61,203 nt of DNA. It comes from an uncultured Prochlorococcus sp. (GTDB lineage: Bacteria > Cyanobacteriota > Cyanobacteriia > PCC-6307 > Cyanobiaceae). The position numbers and the translations under genes are program-made. Where the stretch lies: contig CACGDL010000004.1 of the NCBI GenBank assembly GCA_902571795.1, positions 1-61,203 on the forward strand, written 5' to 3'. Position 1 is the stretch's first letter. Each line of letters opens with the position of its first letter. Shown here piece by piece: positions 44,954 to 55,230 of the stretch. The notes under the pieces are model-generated. The model searched no databases and was not told where the DNA came from. It saw only the letters and a program-made list of their open reading frames with translations.

Positions 44954-45643
44954 ATGGTCTCAGATATAAATTTTTTATTAGTAGGCAATAGTAGGCTTCA
45001 TTGGGCAAAATATTCTACAAATCAATCTAAATTCTTTCATACAAAAAAAGAGGAAAAAGTTCCCGAAAATATAGATCTTGATCAATTAATTTGGGCTTCT
45101 GTAGGAAAACTACCAAATTTTTTGCTGAAAAAAGAAAATGAGATAAAAACTAAAGATGTTCATTTATCAAATCTTCCTGATTATTTTGGAATTGATAGAG
45201 CTCTTGCTTGTATTGCAGCTCTAAAAATTATTGAAAACCCTTTAAAAAAAGATTTGCTAATTGCAGATTTTGGAACAATATTATCGATAACAAAATTGAA
45301 TTCAAATGGATCTATTATTGGAGGTCAACTTACTCCAGGTTTTCTAACACAATTAAAGTCAATGGAACAAAATACAAAAAATCTTACAGTTCCCAAAAAA
45401 TATGATATTCCGACCAAAGATTTTTTAATAGATACAGAAGAAGCAATTTTAAAAGGAGTAATCAACTCTCTGACTGGAGTGATTAATAGTTTATTTAATC
45501 CTGAAAAAGATATTTTAGTAATTTGTGGAGGAGACTCTGAACTCCTCACAAAATCTCTAAAGACTCAAAAAGAAAATATTATCAATGCTCCTGATTTAGT
45601 TATGGAGGGGATGATTATTCACCACCTGTCCATAAAAAATTAG
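44954..45643 (+). CDS. coaX: Type III pantothenate kinase
   Basis: First step of coenzyme A synthesis from pantothenate. 229 residues; ASKHA-fold motifs VGNSRLHW near the start, FGTILSI near 105, and GGQLTPGF. The classical N-terminal DxGNT has no Asp here, with VGNSR in its place. Stop shares TTAG with the convergent bcp (45640-45643). No other CoaA-type kinase is visible. Confidence 0.88.
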   Translation: MVSDINFLLVGNSRLHWAKYSTNQSKFFHTKKEEKVPENIDLDQLIWASVGKLPNFLLKKENEIKTKDVHLSNLPDYFGIDRALACIAALKIIENPLKKDLLIADFGTILSITKLNSNGSIIGGQLTPGFLTQLKSMEQNTKNLTVPKKYDIPTKDFLIDTEEAILKGVINSLTGVINSLFNPEKDILVICGGDSELLTKSLKTQKENIINAPDLVMEGMIIHHLSIKN

Positions 45644-46107
45644 CTTAACCCAAGGTCTGCAATTATATGATCAGCCATTATTGCTGCTTTTACCTTTAAG
45701 TATATTTTTTCGATGTTGCCATCAGTATCGATTAAAAAAGTATTTCTCATCATTCCCATATATTCTTTTCCCATGAATTTCTTAAGTCCATAGCTATCGT
45801 AATCAGAAGAAACTTTAAAAGGTTCAGGATCAGTTAAAAGAATAAAAGGTAAATTAAATTTTTCTATAAACTTCTGATGAGAGGATGCATTATCTTTACT
45901 AATACCAAGCACAACAATATTATTTTTTTGGAGTAAATCCCAATTCTCTTTAAAATTACATGCTTCTTTAGTACATCCTGGAGTATTATCTTTTGGATAA
46001 AAATATAGTATTATTCTTTTACCTTTAAAATCACTAAGAGAAACTTCTTTCTCAAAAGAATCTTTTAATTTAAATTCTGGTGCTTTGTCGCCAACCTTAA
46101 GAGCCAT
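45640..46107 (-). CDS. bcp: Peroxiredoxin (Bcp/PrxQ type)
   Basis: 155 residues from the ATG at 46107, giving MALKVGDKAPEFKLKD; the longer ORF was rejected. Peroxidatic Cys in the PKDNTPGCTKEACNF motif with a resolving Cys five residues later, as in PrxQ. Reduces hydrogen peroxide or lipid peroxides with thioredoxin. Its start shares one base with the TTG of the divergent PPTase gene. Convergent with coaX. Confidence 0.93.
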   Translation of the reverse strand: MALKVGDKAPEFKLKDSFEKEVSLSDFKGKRIILYFYPKDNTPGCTKEACNFKENWDLLQKNNIVVLGISKDNASSHQKFIEKFNLPFILLTDPEPFKVSSDYDSYGLKKFMGKEYMGMMRNTFLIDTDGNIEKIYLKVKAAIMADHIIADLGLS

Positions 46108-46763
46108 TGAAATTATTAAATAAGTATAGATATAAAATACCAAAAATTTGGTTTTATGAGATTAAAGGTGTGCAAGATGTCGCAACGGTAGAAGAAATTA
46201 AAACTGCAAAAAAACTAACAAGTTCAAGATCAAAGATTTTTTTAGAAACAAGAGCTTATTTGCGACAATCACTTTCAACACTTTTTGATTTAGACCCCCT
46301 CAAAATTCCAATTAATGCTTATCCTGGAGAACCTCCAAGTTTACCCTCGGGGATGGGTAATATCAGTTTAAGTCATTGTAAAGATGCCATTATTATAGTC
46401 TGGCATAAAAACAAAATAGGGATTGATATTGAGAGAACAGATAGAGATTTTAACCATATAAAATTTGCAAAAAAATATTTTTTTCATACCAACAAATCAA
46501 ATCATAGGAGTTATTTGACAAAAAATATGATATTAAATCAATGGTGTGCTGTTGAAGCGGCTATAAAATGGGATCATGGAAAATTAGCTAAAGACATTAA
46601 CCATTGGCAATATTTTGAAAAGCCAAAAGAGTTAATTCATAAAAAGAAAAACTTACATTTAAATTATTCACAGATTAACTTCCATCATTGGACTATCGCT
46701 TTAGCATACGAAGAAAAAACTTCTTTTAATCCTGAGATTATTTGTTCTTTGAAAAATTTTTAG
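46107..46763 (+). CDS. 4'-phosphopantetheinyl transferase (Sfp/HetI-like)
   Basis: Moves 4'-phosphopantetheine from CoA to carrier proteins such as acyl carrier protein. 218 residues; the Mg-binding GIDIERTD and the WCAVEAAIKW motif of the Sfp type are present, with SHC upstream. The TTG start at 46107 is the only standard start before the IWFYEI strand and overlaps the bcp start by one base. Stop shares TTAG with rarA. Confidence 0.88.
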   Translation: MKLLNKYRYKIPKIWFYEIKGVQDVATVEEIKTAKKLTSSRSKIFLETRAYLRQSLSTLFDLDPLKIPINAYPGEPPSLPSGMGNISLSHCKDAIIIVWHKNKIGIDIERTDRDFNHIKFAKKYFFHTNKSNHRSYLTKNMILNQWCAVEAAIKWDHGKLAKDINHWQYFEKPKELIHKKKNLHLNYSQINFHHWTIALAYEEKTSFNPEIICSLKNF

Positions 46764-48049
46764 TTTTCTTTTCTTCTAAGCAGTTCATCATATTTAGTTT
46801 TTTCCCATCCATTATTATTTGGTTCCCATATTTTTAAACCTCTTAAGGATTTGGGAAGATATTCTTGTGCGACCCAATTACCTGAATAATTATGAGGATT
46901 GACATAACTATTAGAATTATTTTTTAAATTAAGTGGAACATCAAAAGCATTGGTAGATTTTATTGTTTCAATTGCTTTAAAAATACTTTTCATACTATTA
47001 CTTTTTGGAGAAATAGCTAAATATAAAGAAGCCTGCGTTAAAAAATATAATCCTTCTGGAAAACCAACTCTATCAAAAGCATCGCAACAGGATTGCACAA
47101 CTACTATGGCATTAGGATCAGCTATTCCAATATCTTCACTGGCAGATATAAGTAATCTTCTAAAAATAAAATTAGGATCTTCGCCAGCCTCTAGCATATT
47201 CGCAAGCCAGAATAAAGTTGCATCTGGATCGGAACCTCTTATTGACTTGATAAAAGCACTTATTACATCGTAATGATTTTGGCCATTTTTATCATAAACA
47301 ATATTTTTCTTTTGAATTGCATCCTCCGCTATTGATAGATTAATATTGATTTCTTTAGCATCATTTTCAGCAGTTGTTTCTATTGCCATCTCTAGCGCAT
47401 TGATTAATGTTCTTGCATCGCCGCCAGAAAATTTAATTAAATGACTTATAGCATCTTGAGTTAAATAAACCTTTTTTGAATCCTTTTTTTTAGAATAGTG
47501 AGTTAAGACTTTTTTTATTATTTTCTGCAAATCATTTGCTGCCAAAGGAAGTAATGTAAAAATACGAGACCTACTAACAAGCGCTTTATTAACAGCAAAG
47601 AAAGGGTTTTCAGTTGTAGCACCAATAAAAGTTATAGTTCCATTTTCTATTGAAGGTAATAAAGCATCTTGCTGAACTGATGTAAATCTATGAACCTCAT
47701 CGATAAATAAAATTGTTTTTCTTTTTGAATTTATTAATCTATCTTTTGCATTAGCGATTTCATTTCTTAATTCTTTAACACTTGATAATACTGCATTTAA
47801 CTTAATCAATTTTGAACGCGTATTAAAAGAAATAATTTCAATTAGAGTAGTTTTCCCAACACCAGGAGGACCAGAAAAAATAAAATTACTAATCTTATCG
47901 TTTAATATTGCACTTCTTAAAAGCGAATTCTCATTCAGGATTGGTTGTTGACCAAAAAAATCTTCCAAATTCTTTGGTCTTAATTTATCTGCCAAAGGTG
48001 CATTATTTTCTATTTGAGAATAATTAGTAAATAAATTTTCTGAATGCAT
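46760..48049 (-). CDS. rarA: Replication-associated recombination protein A (AAA+ ATPase)
   Basis: 429 residues of the RarA/MgsA/WRNIP family: start LADKLRPKNLEDFFGQ, Walker A GPPGVGKTT, Walker B LFIDEVHRF, sensor GATTENPFF and the C-terminal MgsA domain with AR.L..SEDIG. Works at stalled replication forks. Follows pgm on the minus strand by 33 bases. Confidence 0.93.
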   Translation of the reverse strand: MHSENLFTNYSQIENNAPLADKLRPKNLEDFFGQQPILNENSLLRSAILNDKISNFIFSGPPGVGKTTLIEIISFNTRSKLIKLNAVLSSVKELRNEIANAKDRLINSKRKTILFIDEVHRFTSVQQDALLPSIENGTITFIGATTENPFFAVNKALVSRSRIFTLLPLAANDLQKIIKKVLTHYSKKKDSKKVYLTQDAISHLIKFSGGDARTLINALEMAIETTAENDAKEININLSIAEDAIQKKNIVYDKNGQNHYDVISAFIKSIRGSDPDATLFWLANMLEAGEDPNFIFRRLLISASEDIGIADPNAIVVVQSCCDAFDRVGFPEGLYFLTQASLYLAISPKSNSMKSIFKAIETIKSTNAFDVPLNLKNNSNSYVNPHNYSGNWVAQEYLPKSLRGLKIWEPNNNGWEKTKYDELLRRKEN

Positions 48050-48082
48050 ATAAATAAAATCAAAAAATCATTACTTTCAATT

Positions 48083-49720
48083 CTATGTAATTACTGTAGG
48101 AGTTTCCATTTGAGTAAGTTTTGAAATGTTTAATAAAGCATCTAAATCACTTATTAGAGGTTTCAAAGCAACCTGAGGATTTAACGAAAGATTCTGTTGA
48201 GGATTGAAAAATTTCTCGAAGTAAAGTCTTAATGTTGCACCCTTAGTTCCAGTTCCAGAAAGGCGCAAAATTACTCGAGAATTATCATCAAGAACCAATC
48301 TTAAACCTTGATTTTCACTTTTGGAATTATCAACGGGATCTAAATATGAAAAGTTATCTGCAACTTTAACTAAATGGCCAGCAAAACTATTTCCTTTTAA
48401 ATTTTCGAGCATAGAAGTTAGATTACCAAAAATTTGGTTAGCAATATTTGAGGGAATTGCCTCATAATCATGTCTTGAATAATAATTCCTACCAAATTGT
48501 TTCCAATGATTCTGCATCAAATCACTCACCGAACATCTTTTCTCAGCTAAAACTTGTAACCAATACAAAACAGCCCATAGTCCATCTTTCTCTCTCACAT
48601 GATTACTACCTGTTCCGAAACTTTCTTCTCCACATAAAGTAATTAAATTAGAATCTAAAAGATTTCCAAAAAACTTCCAGCCAGTAGGTGTCTCGAAACA
48701 AGGTATATTTAATGCTCGAGCAACATTATCAACCGCTGAACTGGTCGGCATGGATCGTGCCACACCTGTAATACCATCTTTATAACCAGGGACGCATTTT
48801 GTGTTAGCAGTAATAACTGCAAGGCTATCACTAGGATTGACAAAACATCCACTTCCTAAAATCATATTCCTATCTCCATCTCCATCGCATGCAGCACCAA
48901 AACTATAAGATTTTTTATTTAATAACAAATCAGCCAAATGGGATGCGTAAGTAAGATTAGGATCAGGATGTAAACCTCCAAAATCTTTTAACGGGTTACC
49001 ATTCATGACACAATCAGGTGCAAGTCCCATTTTTTCAACAAAAATATTTTTTGCATATGGGCCTGTAACCGCATTCATTGCATCAAAGATTAACGAGAAG
49101 TCTTTTTTTAAAAAATCACTAATTTGATCAAAATCAAAAATTTTCTCCATCAAATTAGAATAATCTGTTAATCCATCAATAATTTCTAAGGTAGTTTCGT
49201 CGTAAAGATAAGTTCCATATTCACTAAAATTAGGTAATTGAATTTTACAAATTTTATAACTAGTTAGTAATTGTGAAGCTTTGAAAATCTTATTAGTAAT
49301 TATCTCAGGAGCTGGGCCACCATTAGAGATGTTCAATTTCACTCCAAAGTCGCCATCAATCCCTCCAGGATTATGGCTTGCAGAAAGAATAATTCCACCA
49401 ATAGCATTTTCTTTTCTAATTAAATGTGATGTCGCAGGAGTAGATAATAAACCGTATTTTGGAACAATAACCTTTTGAACTTTATGAGCAATGCATATTT
49501 GGACAATTTTTTCTATTGCTTCAATATTGCCATATCTGCCATCTCCACCAACTACTAATGTTGAACCTTTTAAATCTTCTAATGATTGTAAGATTGCTTC
49601 AATGAAAACTTCTAGATAATGTTCTTCCTGAAACTTTAAAGTACTTTTTCTTAATCCAGAGGTACCAGGTTTTTGATCTAGAAAAGGAGAATTAATATTA
49701 ATTACACTAACTTGATTCAT
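48083..49720 (-). CDS. pgm: Phosphoglucomutase
   Basis: Interconverts glucose 1-phosphate and glucose 6-phosphate, feeding glycogen, cell wall and sugar metabolism. Phosphoserine in SASHNPGG (Ser115), metal loop DGDGDR, sugar loop GEESFG and phosphate-binding RLSGTG near the end. 545 residues match the eukaryote-like long form found in cyanobacteria. Confidence 0.93.
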   Translation of the reverse strand: MNQVSVININSPFLDQKPGTSGLRKSTLKFQEEHYLEVFIEAILQSLEDLKGSTLVVGGDGRYGNIEAIEKIVQICIAHKVQKVIVPKYGLLSTPATSHLIRKENAIGGIILSASHNPGGIDGDFGVKLNISNGGPAPEIITNKIFKASQLLTSYKICKIQLPNFSEYGTYLYDETTLEIIDGLTDYSNLMEKIFDFDQISDFLKKDFSLIFDAMNAVTGPYAKNIFVEKMGLAPDCVMNGNPLKDFGGLHPDPNLTYASHLADLLLNKKSYSFGAACDGDGDRNMILGSGCFVNPSDSLAVITANTKCVPGYKDGITGVARSMPTSSAVDNVARALNIPCFETPTGWKFFGNLLDSNLITLCGEESFGTGSNHVREKDGLWAVLYWLQVLAEKRCSVSDLMQNHWKQFGRNYYSRHDYEAIPSNIANQIFGNLTSMLENLKGNSFAGHLVKVADNFSYLDPVDNSKSENQGLRLVLDDNSRVILRLSGTGTKGATLRLYFEKFFNPQQNLSLNPQVALKPLISDLDALLNISKLTQMETPTVIT

Positions 49721-49752
49721 ATTTTTAAGAAACTTTCAAAAATCTAACTAAA

Positions 49753-49923
49753 TTAATGAGGCATTTCGGAAGTTCTTAACATAGCGATAAACCATAATGA
49801 AGAAATTAATAATGCAATAAGAATTCCATAGTTAACACCAAATTTAGAAATTGTAATAGGAACTATTAGTGGAAACGTTAATGCCCCAAACAATGGAGTA
49901 AAAGCTACGATTTTTTTCAGCAT
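49753..49923 (-). CDS. 56-residue membrane protein, function unknown
   Basis: Short protein with two hydrophobic segments (about 5-24 and 30-48) and a short C-terminus LRTSEMPH. ATG 49923, stop TAA 49753. It fills the gap between DUF4912 and pgm with a 12-base distance from the former, and shows no known family by eye. Coding is favoured by the alternation of hydrophobic positions and by size class. Confidence 0.6.
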   Translation of the reverse strand: MLKKIVAFTPLFGALTFPLIVPITISKFGVNYGILIALLISSLWFIAMLRTSEMPH

Positions 49924-49935
49924 TAATTTAATTTA

Positions 49936-51036
49936 TTAAAACCATTCAGTCTCAGCATTATCTTTTTCATTAGTATCGTCAAGTGGTGTAGTTCTATCAA
50001 ATTTCATTGATATACTTTTTTCTTGCTCACCAGATACATCAACAGCTTTAATATCATATTTTTGAATCCCGTCTCTAAATGGAACTTGTATTCTAAAAGT
50101 ACCATCTGCGGCAAGAGGTACATCTTCTCCACCTATTCTCAGTTTTGCAGAAGGCTCTGTAGCTCCATAAACAATTAATTCAGCATCAGCAACTAGCCAG
50201 AAAGATCTATTTTTAACAATTCCGCTTCCAGAATCATTTAAACCTGATGACCATTTGCCAGCACCTGAGTCTGTAAGATTCTCATTGAGGTTTGTTGAAT
50301 TTACATTTTCCATAAATTCTTCTGAACCAACTTTTCTTCTGAGAGGGATGTTAGTTGCTGCTTGGTATAACCTTTCATGCATACCATTTTGTTCTGAAAC
50401 AACAGAATTAGAAATATCCGGGATTGACTCAGAAGTGGAATCTAAATTAAAAGGTACAAATTTATCAAGAATTTGCTCAGAAGGATGAGACCCAGGAACA
50501 TGACTTATCGAAGAAAATGCCAATGACATCCAGTTAAAACCATATTTGTAACCTAGTTCAACTTTATAATCTCTATCTGCAAGTGGGATTGGCAAGTACC
50601 ACTCAGTACTGTAACTATCAACTGCTATCTCCCTAAGTGTTCCTTGATTTAAGTTGCTTCCTTCAGAACCAGATGCATCAAATAATCGTAAACATAATTT
50701 GTTTGCTCCCAAAGATTGTGCTTTTTCTCTATCTGCATCAGAAATTTGCCAAAAAACATAAGCCCAGTCTGGATCTCGGGGTAGGAAAACTACATTTGTT
50801 TTAACTTCTTCACTACTTTTGAAATCATTGGACTCAGAAGTTTCTTCAGATTTTGACTCAGGAGGTGTAATATATATTTTTTTTGTAGATTTTTCTTGAT
50901 ATTTAAGTATTAAATCAACTAAAACAGCTTTTGTTTTGCGACTGTATAGCGGTACCGATAATTTGCTTGCTTCTTGACGTAATTGTCTGAGGGTTAGTGA
51001 GAGTAATTGATCTTTATTCATGATCCCGTCAGCCAC
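49936..51036 (-). CDS. DUF4912-domain protein with N-terminal SAP/Rho-N-like motif
   Basis: 366 residues. The start GTG at 51036 has a GGAG Shine-Dalgarno 8 bases upstream (51048-51045), which decides it over the ATG at 51021. An N-terminal SLTLRQLRQEASKLSVP...K..LV.LIL helix pair resembles SAP/Rho-N DNA/RNA-binding helices; then DUF4912 with FLPRDPDWAYVFWQISD and later LRIGGEDVPLAADGTFRI. Function unknown; common in cyanobacteria. Confidence 0.82.
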   Translation of the reverse strand: MADGIMNKDQLLSLTLRQLRQEASKLSVPLYSRKTKAVLVDLILKYQEKSTKKIYITPPESKSEETSESNDFKSSEEVKTNVVFLPRDPDWAYVFWQISDADREKAQSLGANKLCLRLFDASGSEGSNLNQGTLREIAVDSYSTEWYLPIPLADRDYKVELGYKYGFNWMSLAFSSISHVPGSHPSEQILDKFVPFNLDSTSESIPDISNSVVSEQNGMHERLYQAATNIPLRRKVGSEEFMENVNSTNLNENLTDSGAGKWSSGLNDSGSGIVKNRSFWLVADAELIVYGATEPSAKLRIGGEDVPLAADGTFRIQVPFRDGIQKYDIKAVDVSGEQEKSISMKFDRTTPLDDTNEKDNAETEWF

Positions 51037-51309
51037 TTTAAAATCTCCGTTTTTGTTTGGGATCAGTATGTTCTTTTTTTTTAGGAATTGTGTGTCTTTT
51101 TTGCCTGTCGTCAGGATCCTCTGACTACTAAAAAATTCTCAAAATTGATATTTCTCTTCAAAACAGTTGGTATCAATGAAATTCATTAATTTTCAGATCT
51201 TTTTAAAATGTAAATAAATTTTCTTTTTTTTTAAATTTTATTACCTGAATTTGTTAACGACTCAACAAAAATATATTTTTTCTTCGGGATCAGTTAAATA
51301 AAAGGGAAT

Positions 51310-51663
51310 TCAGCGTTGTACGACTAGAAGTACTAAATCATCTATCTCTAAATCCTCAATACTTTTACCTATTTTTTTTGAAAAAGTACTTAATTTTTTC
51401 GAAGTGGATTCTAACTGCTCATAAAAAAGATCACTAAATTTTTTATCATCAAATTTTTTGGATTGGTTATCACACCATTCTCTAAGGGGATTTTTATTTT
51501 TATCTGCCAAACTATTATCTAAATTGATAATTTTTAAAATCTGAAGGCAATGCGCAAGTATCCTTAAATGATGTTTCTGCATTAAAGGTAGATCAAGATT
51601 ATCAATTTCTTGAATAGTTTCTATGTTTAATGGGTCAGACAAGGGATCAAGATGATTAGACAT
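51310..51663 (-). CDS. Conserved-position protein upstream of suf operon, unknown
   Basis: 117 residues, helical and charged, with two Cys, no HTH or cluster-binding motif. It is divergent from sufB by 95 bases, where many cyanobacteria carry the repressor sufR. It has no sign of a SufR-type DeoR winged helix or C-terminal CxxC. Function unknown; the position is suggestive only. Confidence 0.65.
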   Translation of the reverse strand: MSNHLDPLSDPLNIETIQEIDNLDLPLMQKHHLRILAHCLQILKIINLDNSLADKNKNPLREWCDNQSKKFDDKKFSDLFYEQLESTSKKLSTFSKKIGKSIEDLEIDDLVLLVVQR

Positions 51664-51758
51664 TAATTTTTAGTTTTAATAAAGGAAAAAAACTCAATAT
51701 TGGGGGTATCTTTCGTTAAAGTATATAAAGCTAATTGTAATAAGTTATTTTTAATAAC

Positions 51759-53201
51759 ATGGTCAACGAAAATTTAGTTAAAGATGTAGTAAAAGAGCCT
51801 TACAAATATGGTTTCGTTACTGACATTGAAACTGAAAAAATAGAAAAGGGATTAAATGAAGATATCATAAAATTAATTTCACAAAAAAAAGAAGAACCAA
51901 AATTTCTTCTTGATTTTAGATTAAAAGCCTTTAAAAAATGGCAAAAAATGAAAGAGCCTAATTGGGCAGCATTAGGATATAAAAAAATTGATTATCAAGA
52001 TATTATTTATTACTCTGCTCCTAAGCAAAAAGAGAAAATTTCTAGCTTAGATGAAGTTGATCCCAAACTTCTAGAGACTTTTGACAAATTAGGAATACCT
52101 CTCACAGAGCAAAAAAAACTCACAAATGTAGCAGTTGATGCTGTCTTTGATAGTGTTTCTATAGCCACAACTTTTAGAGAAGAACTTGCTGAACATGGAG
52201 TTATATTTTGCTCAATTAGTGAAGCAGTAAAAAATCACGCGGATTTGATTGAAAAATATTTAGGTACAGTAGTTCCAGCTAGTGATAATTATTTTGCAGC
52301 ACTAAATTCTGCAGTTTTTAGTGATGGTTCTTTTGTTTATATCCCAAAAGGTGTTACCTGCCCTATGGATCTATCTTCCTACTTCAGAATTAATAGTGGA
52401 GATTCAGGACAATTCGAAAGAACACTAATCATTGCTGAAGAATCAAGTTCTGTAAGTTATCTAGAAGGTTGTACAGCTCCAATGTTTGATACAAATACTC
52501 TACATGCAGCAGTTGTAGAGCTTATAGCATTAGACGACGCTTCAATAAAATATTCAACAGTGCAAAATTGGTATGCTGGTGATGAAGAAGGTATCGGCGG
52601 AATTTTTAATTTTGTCACCAAGAGAGGAAAATGTTTAGGTAAGAGAAGTAAAATTAGCTGGTCTCAAGTTGAAACAGGATCTGCAATTACATGGAAATAT
52701 CCTAGCTGTCTTCTTTTAGGGGAAGAATCTGTCGGAGAATTTTATTCAGTGGCTCTCACCAATAATCTTCAGCAAGCAGATACCGGCACAAAAATGATCC
52801 ATATTGGTCCTAAGACCAAATCAACTATTGTCAGCAAAGGTATTAGTGCAGGTAACTCAAAAAATAGCTACAGAGGTCTTGTCAAAATGGGAACAAAAGC
52901 TACAGGATCAAGAAATTACAGTCAATGTGATTCAATGTTAATAGGGGATCAAGCTTCTGCAAATACATTTCCTTACATCAAATCTCAACAACCCAATTCT
53001 GAAATTGAGCATGAAGCAAGCACATGTAGAATCTCGGAAGACCAACTTTTTTATCTCCAAAGCAGAGGTATAGAATTTGAGGAGGCAGTATCTATGATGG
53101 TCAGCGGTTTTTGTAGAGATGTATTTAATCAATTACCTATGGAATTTGCTGCTGAAGCAGATAAGTTACTGGCACTTAAACTAGAGGGATCAGTAGGTTA
53201 A
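51759..53201 (+). CDS. sufB: Fe-S cluster assembly protein SufB
   Basis: Scaffold core of the SufBCD complex that builds Fe-S clusters, here chiefly for photosystem I and other enzymes. 480 residues; family landmarks [37 protein letters not shown], and near the C-terminus [21 protein letters not shown]. Begins the sufBCDS operon, with sufC 21 bases downstream. Confidence 0.96.
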   Translation: MVNENLVKDVVKEPYKYGFVTDIETEKIEKGLNEDIIKLISQKKEEPKFLLDFRLKAFKKWQKMKEPNWAALGYKKIDYQDIIYYSAPKQKEKISSLDEVDPKLLETFDKLGIPLTEQKKLTNVAVDAVFDSVSIATTFREELAEHGVIFCSISEAVKNHADLIEKYLGTVVPASDNYFAALNSAVFSDGSFVYIPKGVTCPMDLSSYFRINSGDSGQFERTLIIAEESSSVSYLEGCTAPMFDTNTLHAAVVELIALDDASIKYSTVQNWYAGDEEGIGGIFNFVTKRGKCLGKRSKISWSQVETGSAITWKYPSCLLLGEESVGEFYSVALTNNLQQADTGTKMIHIGPKTKSTIVSKGISAGNSKNSYRGLVKMGTKATGSRNYSQCDSMLIGDQASANTFPYIKSQQPNSEIEHEASTCRISEDQLFYLQSRGIEFEEAVSMMVSGFCRDVFNQLPMEFAAEADKLLALKLEGSVG

Positions 53202-53222
53202 TTAATCAATTTCTAAACTGAA

Positions 53223-54008
53223 ATGCAAAGTAAAATGAAAGAATCAGATCCAATTTTAGAAGTTGAAAATCTCTCTGCATCTACTGATAATCTTCCAATT
53301 TTAAAAGGGGTTTCACTTACTGTTTATCCTGGAGAAATCCATGCCATTATGGGAAGAAATGGATGTGGTAAAAGTACTCTTTCTAAAATCATTGCAGGAC
53401 ATCCCTCGTATAATATTACAAATGGCGACATAAAATTTTTAGGTGAAAACATCAACTCTCTAGAACCTGAAGAGAGGTCTCAATCAGGAATTTTTCTTGG
53501 TTTTCAATATCCAATTGAAATTCCAGGTGTAAGTAATCTTGAGTTTCTTAGAGTTTCAACTAATGCTAGAAGGAAATTCCTCAACAAAGAAGAATTAGAT
53601 ACTTTTGATTTTGAAGTATTAGTTAAAGAAAAGTTAGAAATAGTGAAAATGGATCATGCATTCCTATCAAGGAGTGTAAATCAAGGCTTTTCCGGAGGAG
53701 AAAAAAAAAGAAATGAGATTCTGCAAATGGCTTTACTTGAGCCCAAGATAGCGATTTTAGATGAGACCGATTCTGGTCTAGATATCGATGCTCTAAGAAT
53801 AGTGGCATCAGGAATTAAAAAAATATCTAATGCACAGACTGGAATTATACTTATTACCCACTATCAAAGATTATTAGATGAAATTAAACCAAATTATGTC
53901 CATGTTATGTCAGACGGACAAATTATTAAAACTGGGGATAGTGATCTTGCTCTAGAGCTTGAGGAAAAAGGGTATGAATGGACTGATAACTTTATAAAAG
54001 AGACCTAA
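53223..54008 (+). CDS. sufC: Fe-S cluster assembly ATPase SufC
   Basis: ABC-type ATPase driving SufBCD. Walker [10 protein letters not shown], signature FSGGEKKR, Walker [12 protein letters not shown] with the SufC-specific DETDSGLD. 261 residues; an ATG at 53235 is an alternative start. Located between sufB and sufD, 4 bases from the latter. Confidence 0.95.
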   Translation: MQSKMKESDPILEVENLSASTDNLPILKGVSLTVYPGEIHAIMGRNGCGKSTLSKIIAGHPSYNITNGDIKFLGENINSLEPEERSQSGIFLGFQYPIEIPGVSNLEFLRVSTNARRKFLNKEELDTFDFEVLVKEKLEIVKMDHAFLSRSVNQGFSGGEKKRNEILQMALLEPKIAILDETDSGLDIDALRIVASGIKKISNAQTGIILITHYQRLLDEIKPNYVHVMSDGQIIKTGDSDLALELEEKGYEWTDNFIKET

Positions 54009-54012
54009 ACAA

Positions 54013-55230
54013 ATGAAAATTATTGAAAAAATAAAAACTAATAAATCTAATCATAACCAAACAGAAATACAAAAAATCTGTCTTAATAAATTACAATCAA
54101 GCCCTCTCCCTAATCCCAAAAGTGAACTATGGAGACTTTCAAATAAATCAAAACTTTCAAACTTTTTAGATTACTCAATTAATGAAAAAGATTCAAAATT
54201 TGATATACCATATCCAGAAAATTCTCAAAGTACTATTAGATTTATAATTGGTGAGAATTGCCAAATTAAATTAATAGAGAAAAATTATTCAATACAGGAA
54301 TTAAGTGAGGATGAATTACAAAAATATATCAAGGAACAGATATCTTTTTTTAAGCAAAACGAAAATTGGAGTGATCTACTAAATCTGTCTTTAAGTTGTA
54401 AAAATAATATTTTGGGATTAAAAATAAATGGATCAAAAATTCCTCCTATTGAAATTTTTAGTCATGCATCAAGTAATTCTCTAAACGCAAAAACCCTTGT
54501 AATATTTTTAGAAAAGAATTGTGAGCTTGAATTATTACAAGTAAATCTTGGCAAAGAAAACTCTTCATTATCTCAATCAACTTTCATTTGCTTGAAAGAA
54601 AATAGTTCCTTAAATCATGGTGTTGTTTCCTACGGTGAAAACAGATCCAATTTATTAAATTCGCTCAATATAATTCAACAAAAAAATAGTAAATACAACT
54701 TAGGATCTTTACATTTCAAATTTAATTACGCGAGATTTGAAATTAATATTAAACAATCTGCGGGAAACGCTAAAACAAATATCAAAGGTATGCAAATAAC
54801 AAAAAAAGATGAGCAAATTTCAACCCATACAAAAATAGAATTTAATGGCCCAAATGGATTTCTAGATCAAATTAATAAATCACTTGCTGATGATAAATCA
54901 CATGCAATATTTGAAGGTTCAATAATAGTTCCGAAAATTGCCCAGAGAACTGATGCTTCCCAATTAAGCAGAAATTTACTTTTATCAAATCTCGCACAAA
55001 TAGATACCAAACCTCAATTAGAAATAATTGCTGATGATGTCAAATGCAAGCATGGAGCTACAATTTCGCAACTAAATGAAGAAGAACTTTTTTATATGCG
55101 AACAAGAGGGATCACATTAACAGAAGCAAGTAAACTACAATTAAGTTCTTACTTTCAAGAAATAATTTCATTTATTCCCATTACAAAAGATAGATGGGAT
55201 TTACTTGATAAACTTTTAAATGAGAATTAA
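54013..55230 (+). CDS. sufD: Fe-S cluster assembly protein SufD
   Basis: 405 residues, homologous to SufB in its beta-helix core but more divergent, as usual. Near the C-terminus DDVKCKHGATISQLNEEELFYMRTRGI matches the SufD motif, with the His needed for cluster assembly. Shares one base with the start of sufS, 1-base overlap, supporting co-translation. Confidence 0.93.
   Translation: MKIIEKIKTNKSNHNQTEIQKICLNKLQSSPLPNPKSELWRLSNKSKLSNFLDYSINEKDSKFDIPYPENSQSTIRFIIGENCQIKLIEKNYSIQELSEDELQKYIKEQISFFKQNENWSDLLNLSLSCKNNILGLKINGSKIPPIEIFSHASSNSLNAKTLVIFLEKNCELELLQVNLGKENSSLSQSTFICLKENSSLNHGVVSYGENRSNLLNSLNIIQQKNSKYNLGSLHFKFNYARFEINIKQSAGNAKTNIKGMQITKKDEQISTHTKIEFNGPNGFLDQINKSLADDKSHAIFEGSIIVPKIAQRTDASQLSRNLLLSNLAQIDTKPQLEIIADDVKCKHGATISQLNEEELFYMRTRGITLTEASKLQLSSYFQEIISFIPITKDRWDLLDKLLNEN

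Noticed and set aside
51110..51125. Hairpin GTCAG-GATCCT-CTGAC as a terminator
   Set aside because: Short stem with no U-tract on either strand; it lies in the leader of the DUF4912 gene. Possibly meaningless or a weak regulatory element.
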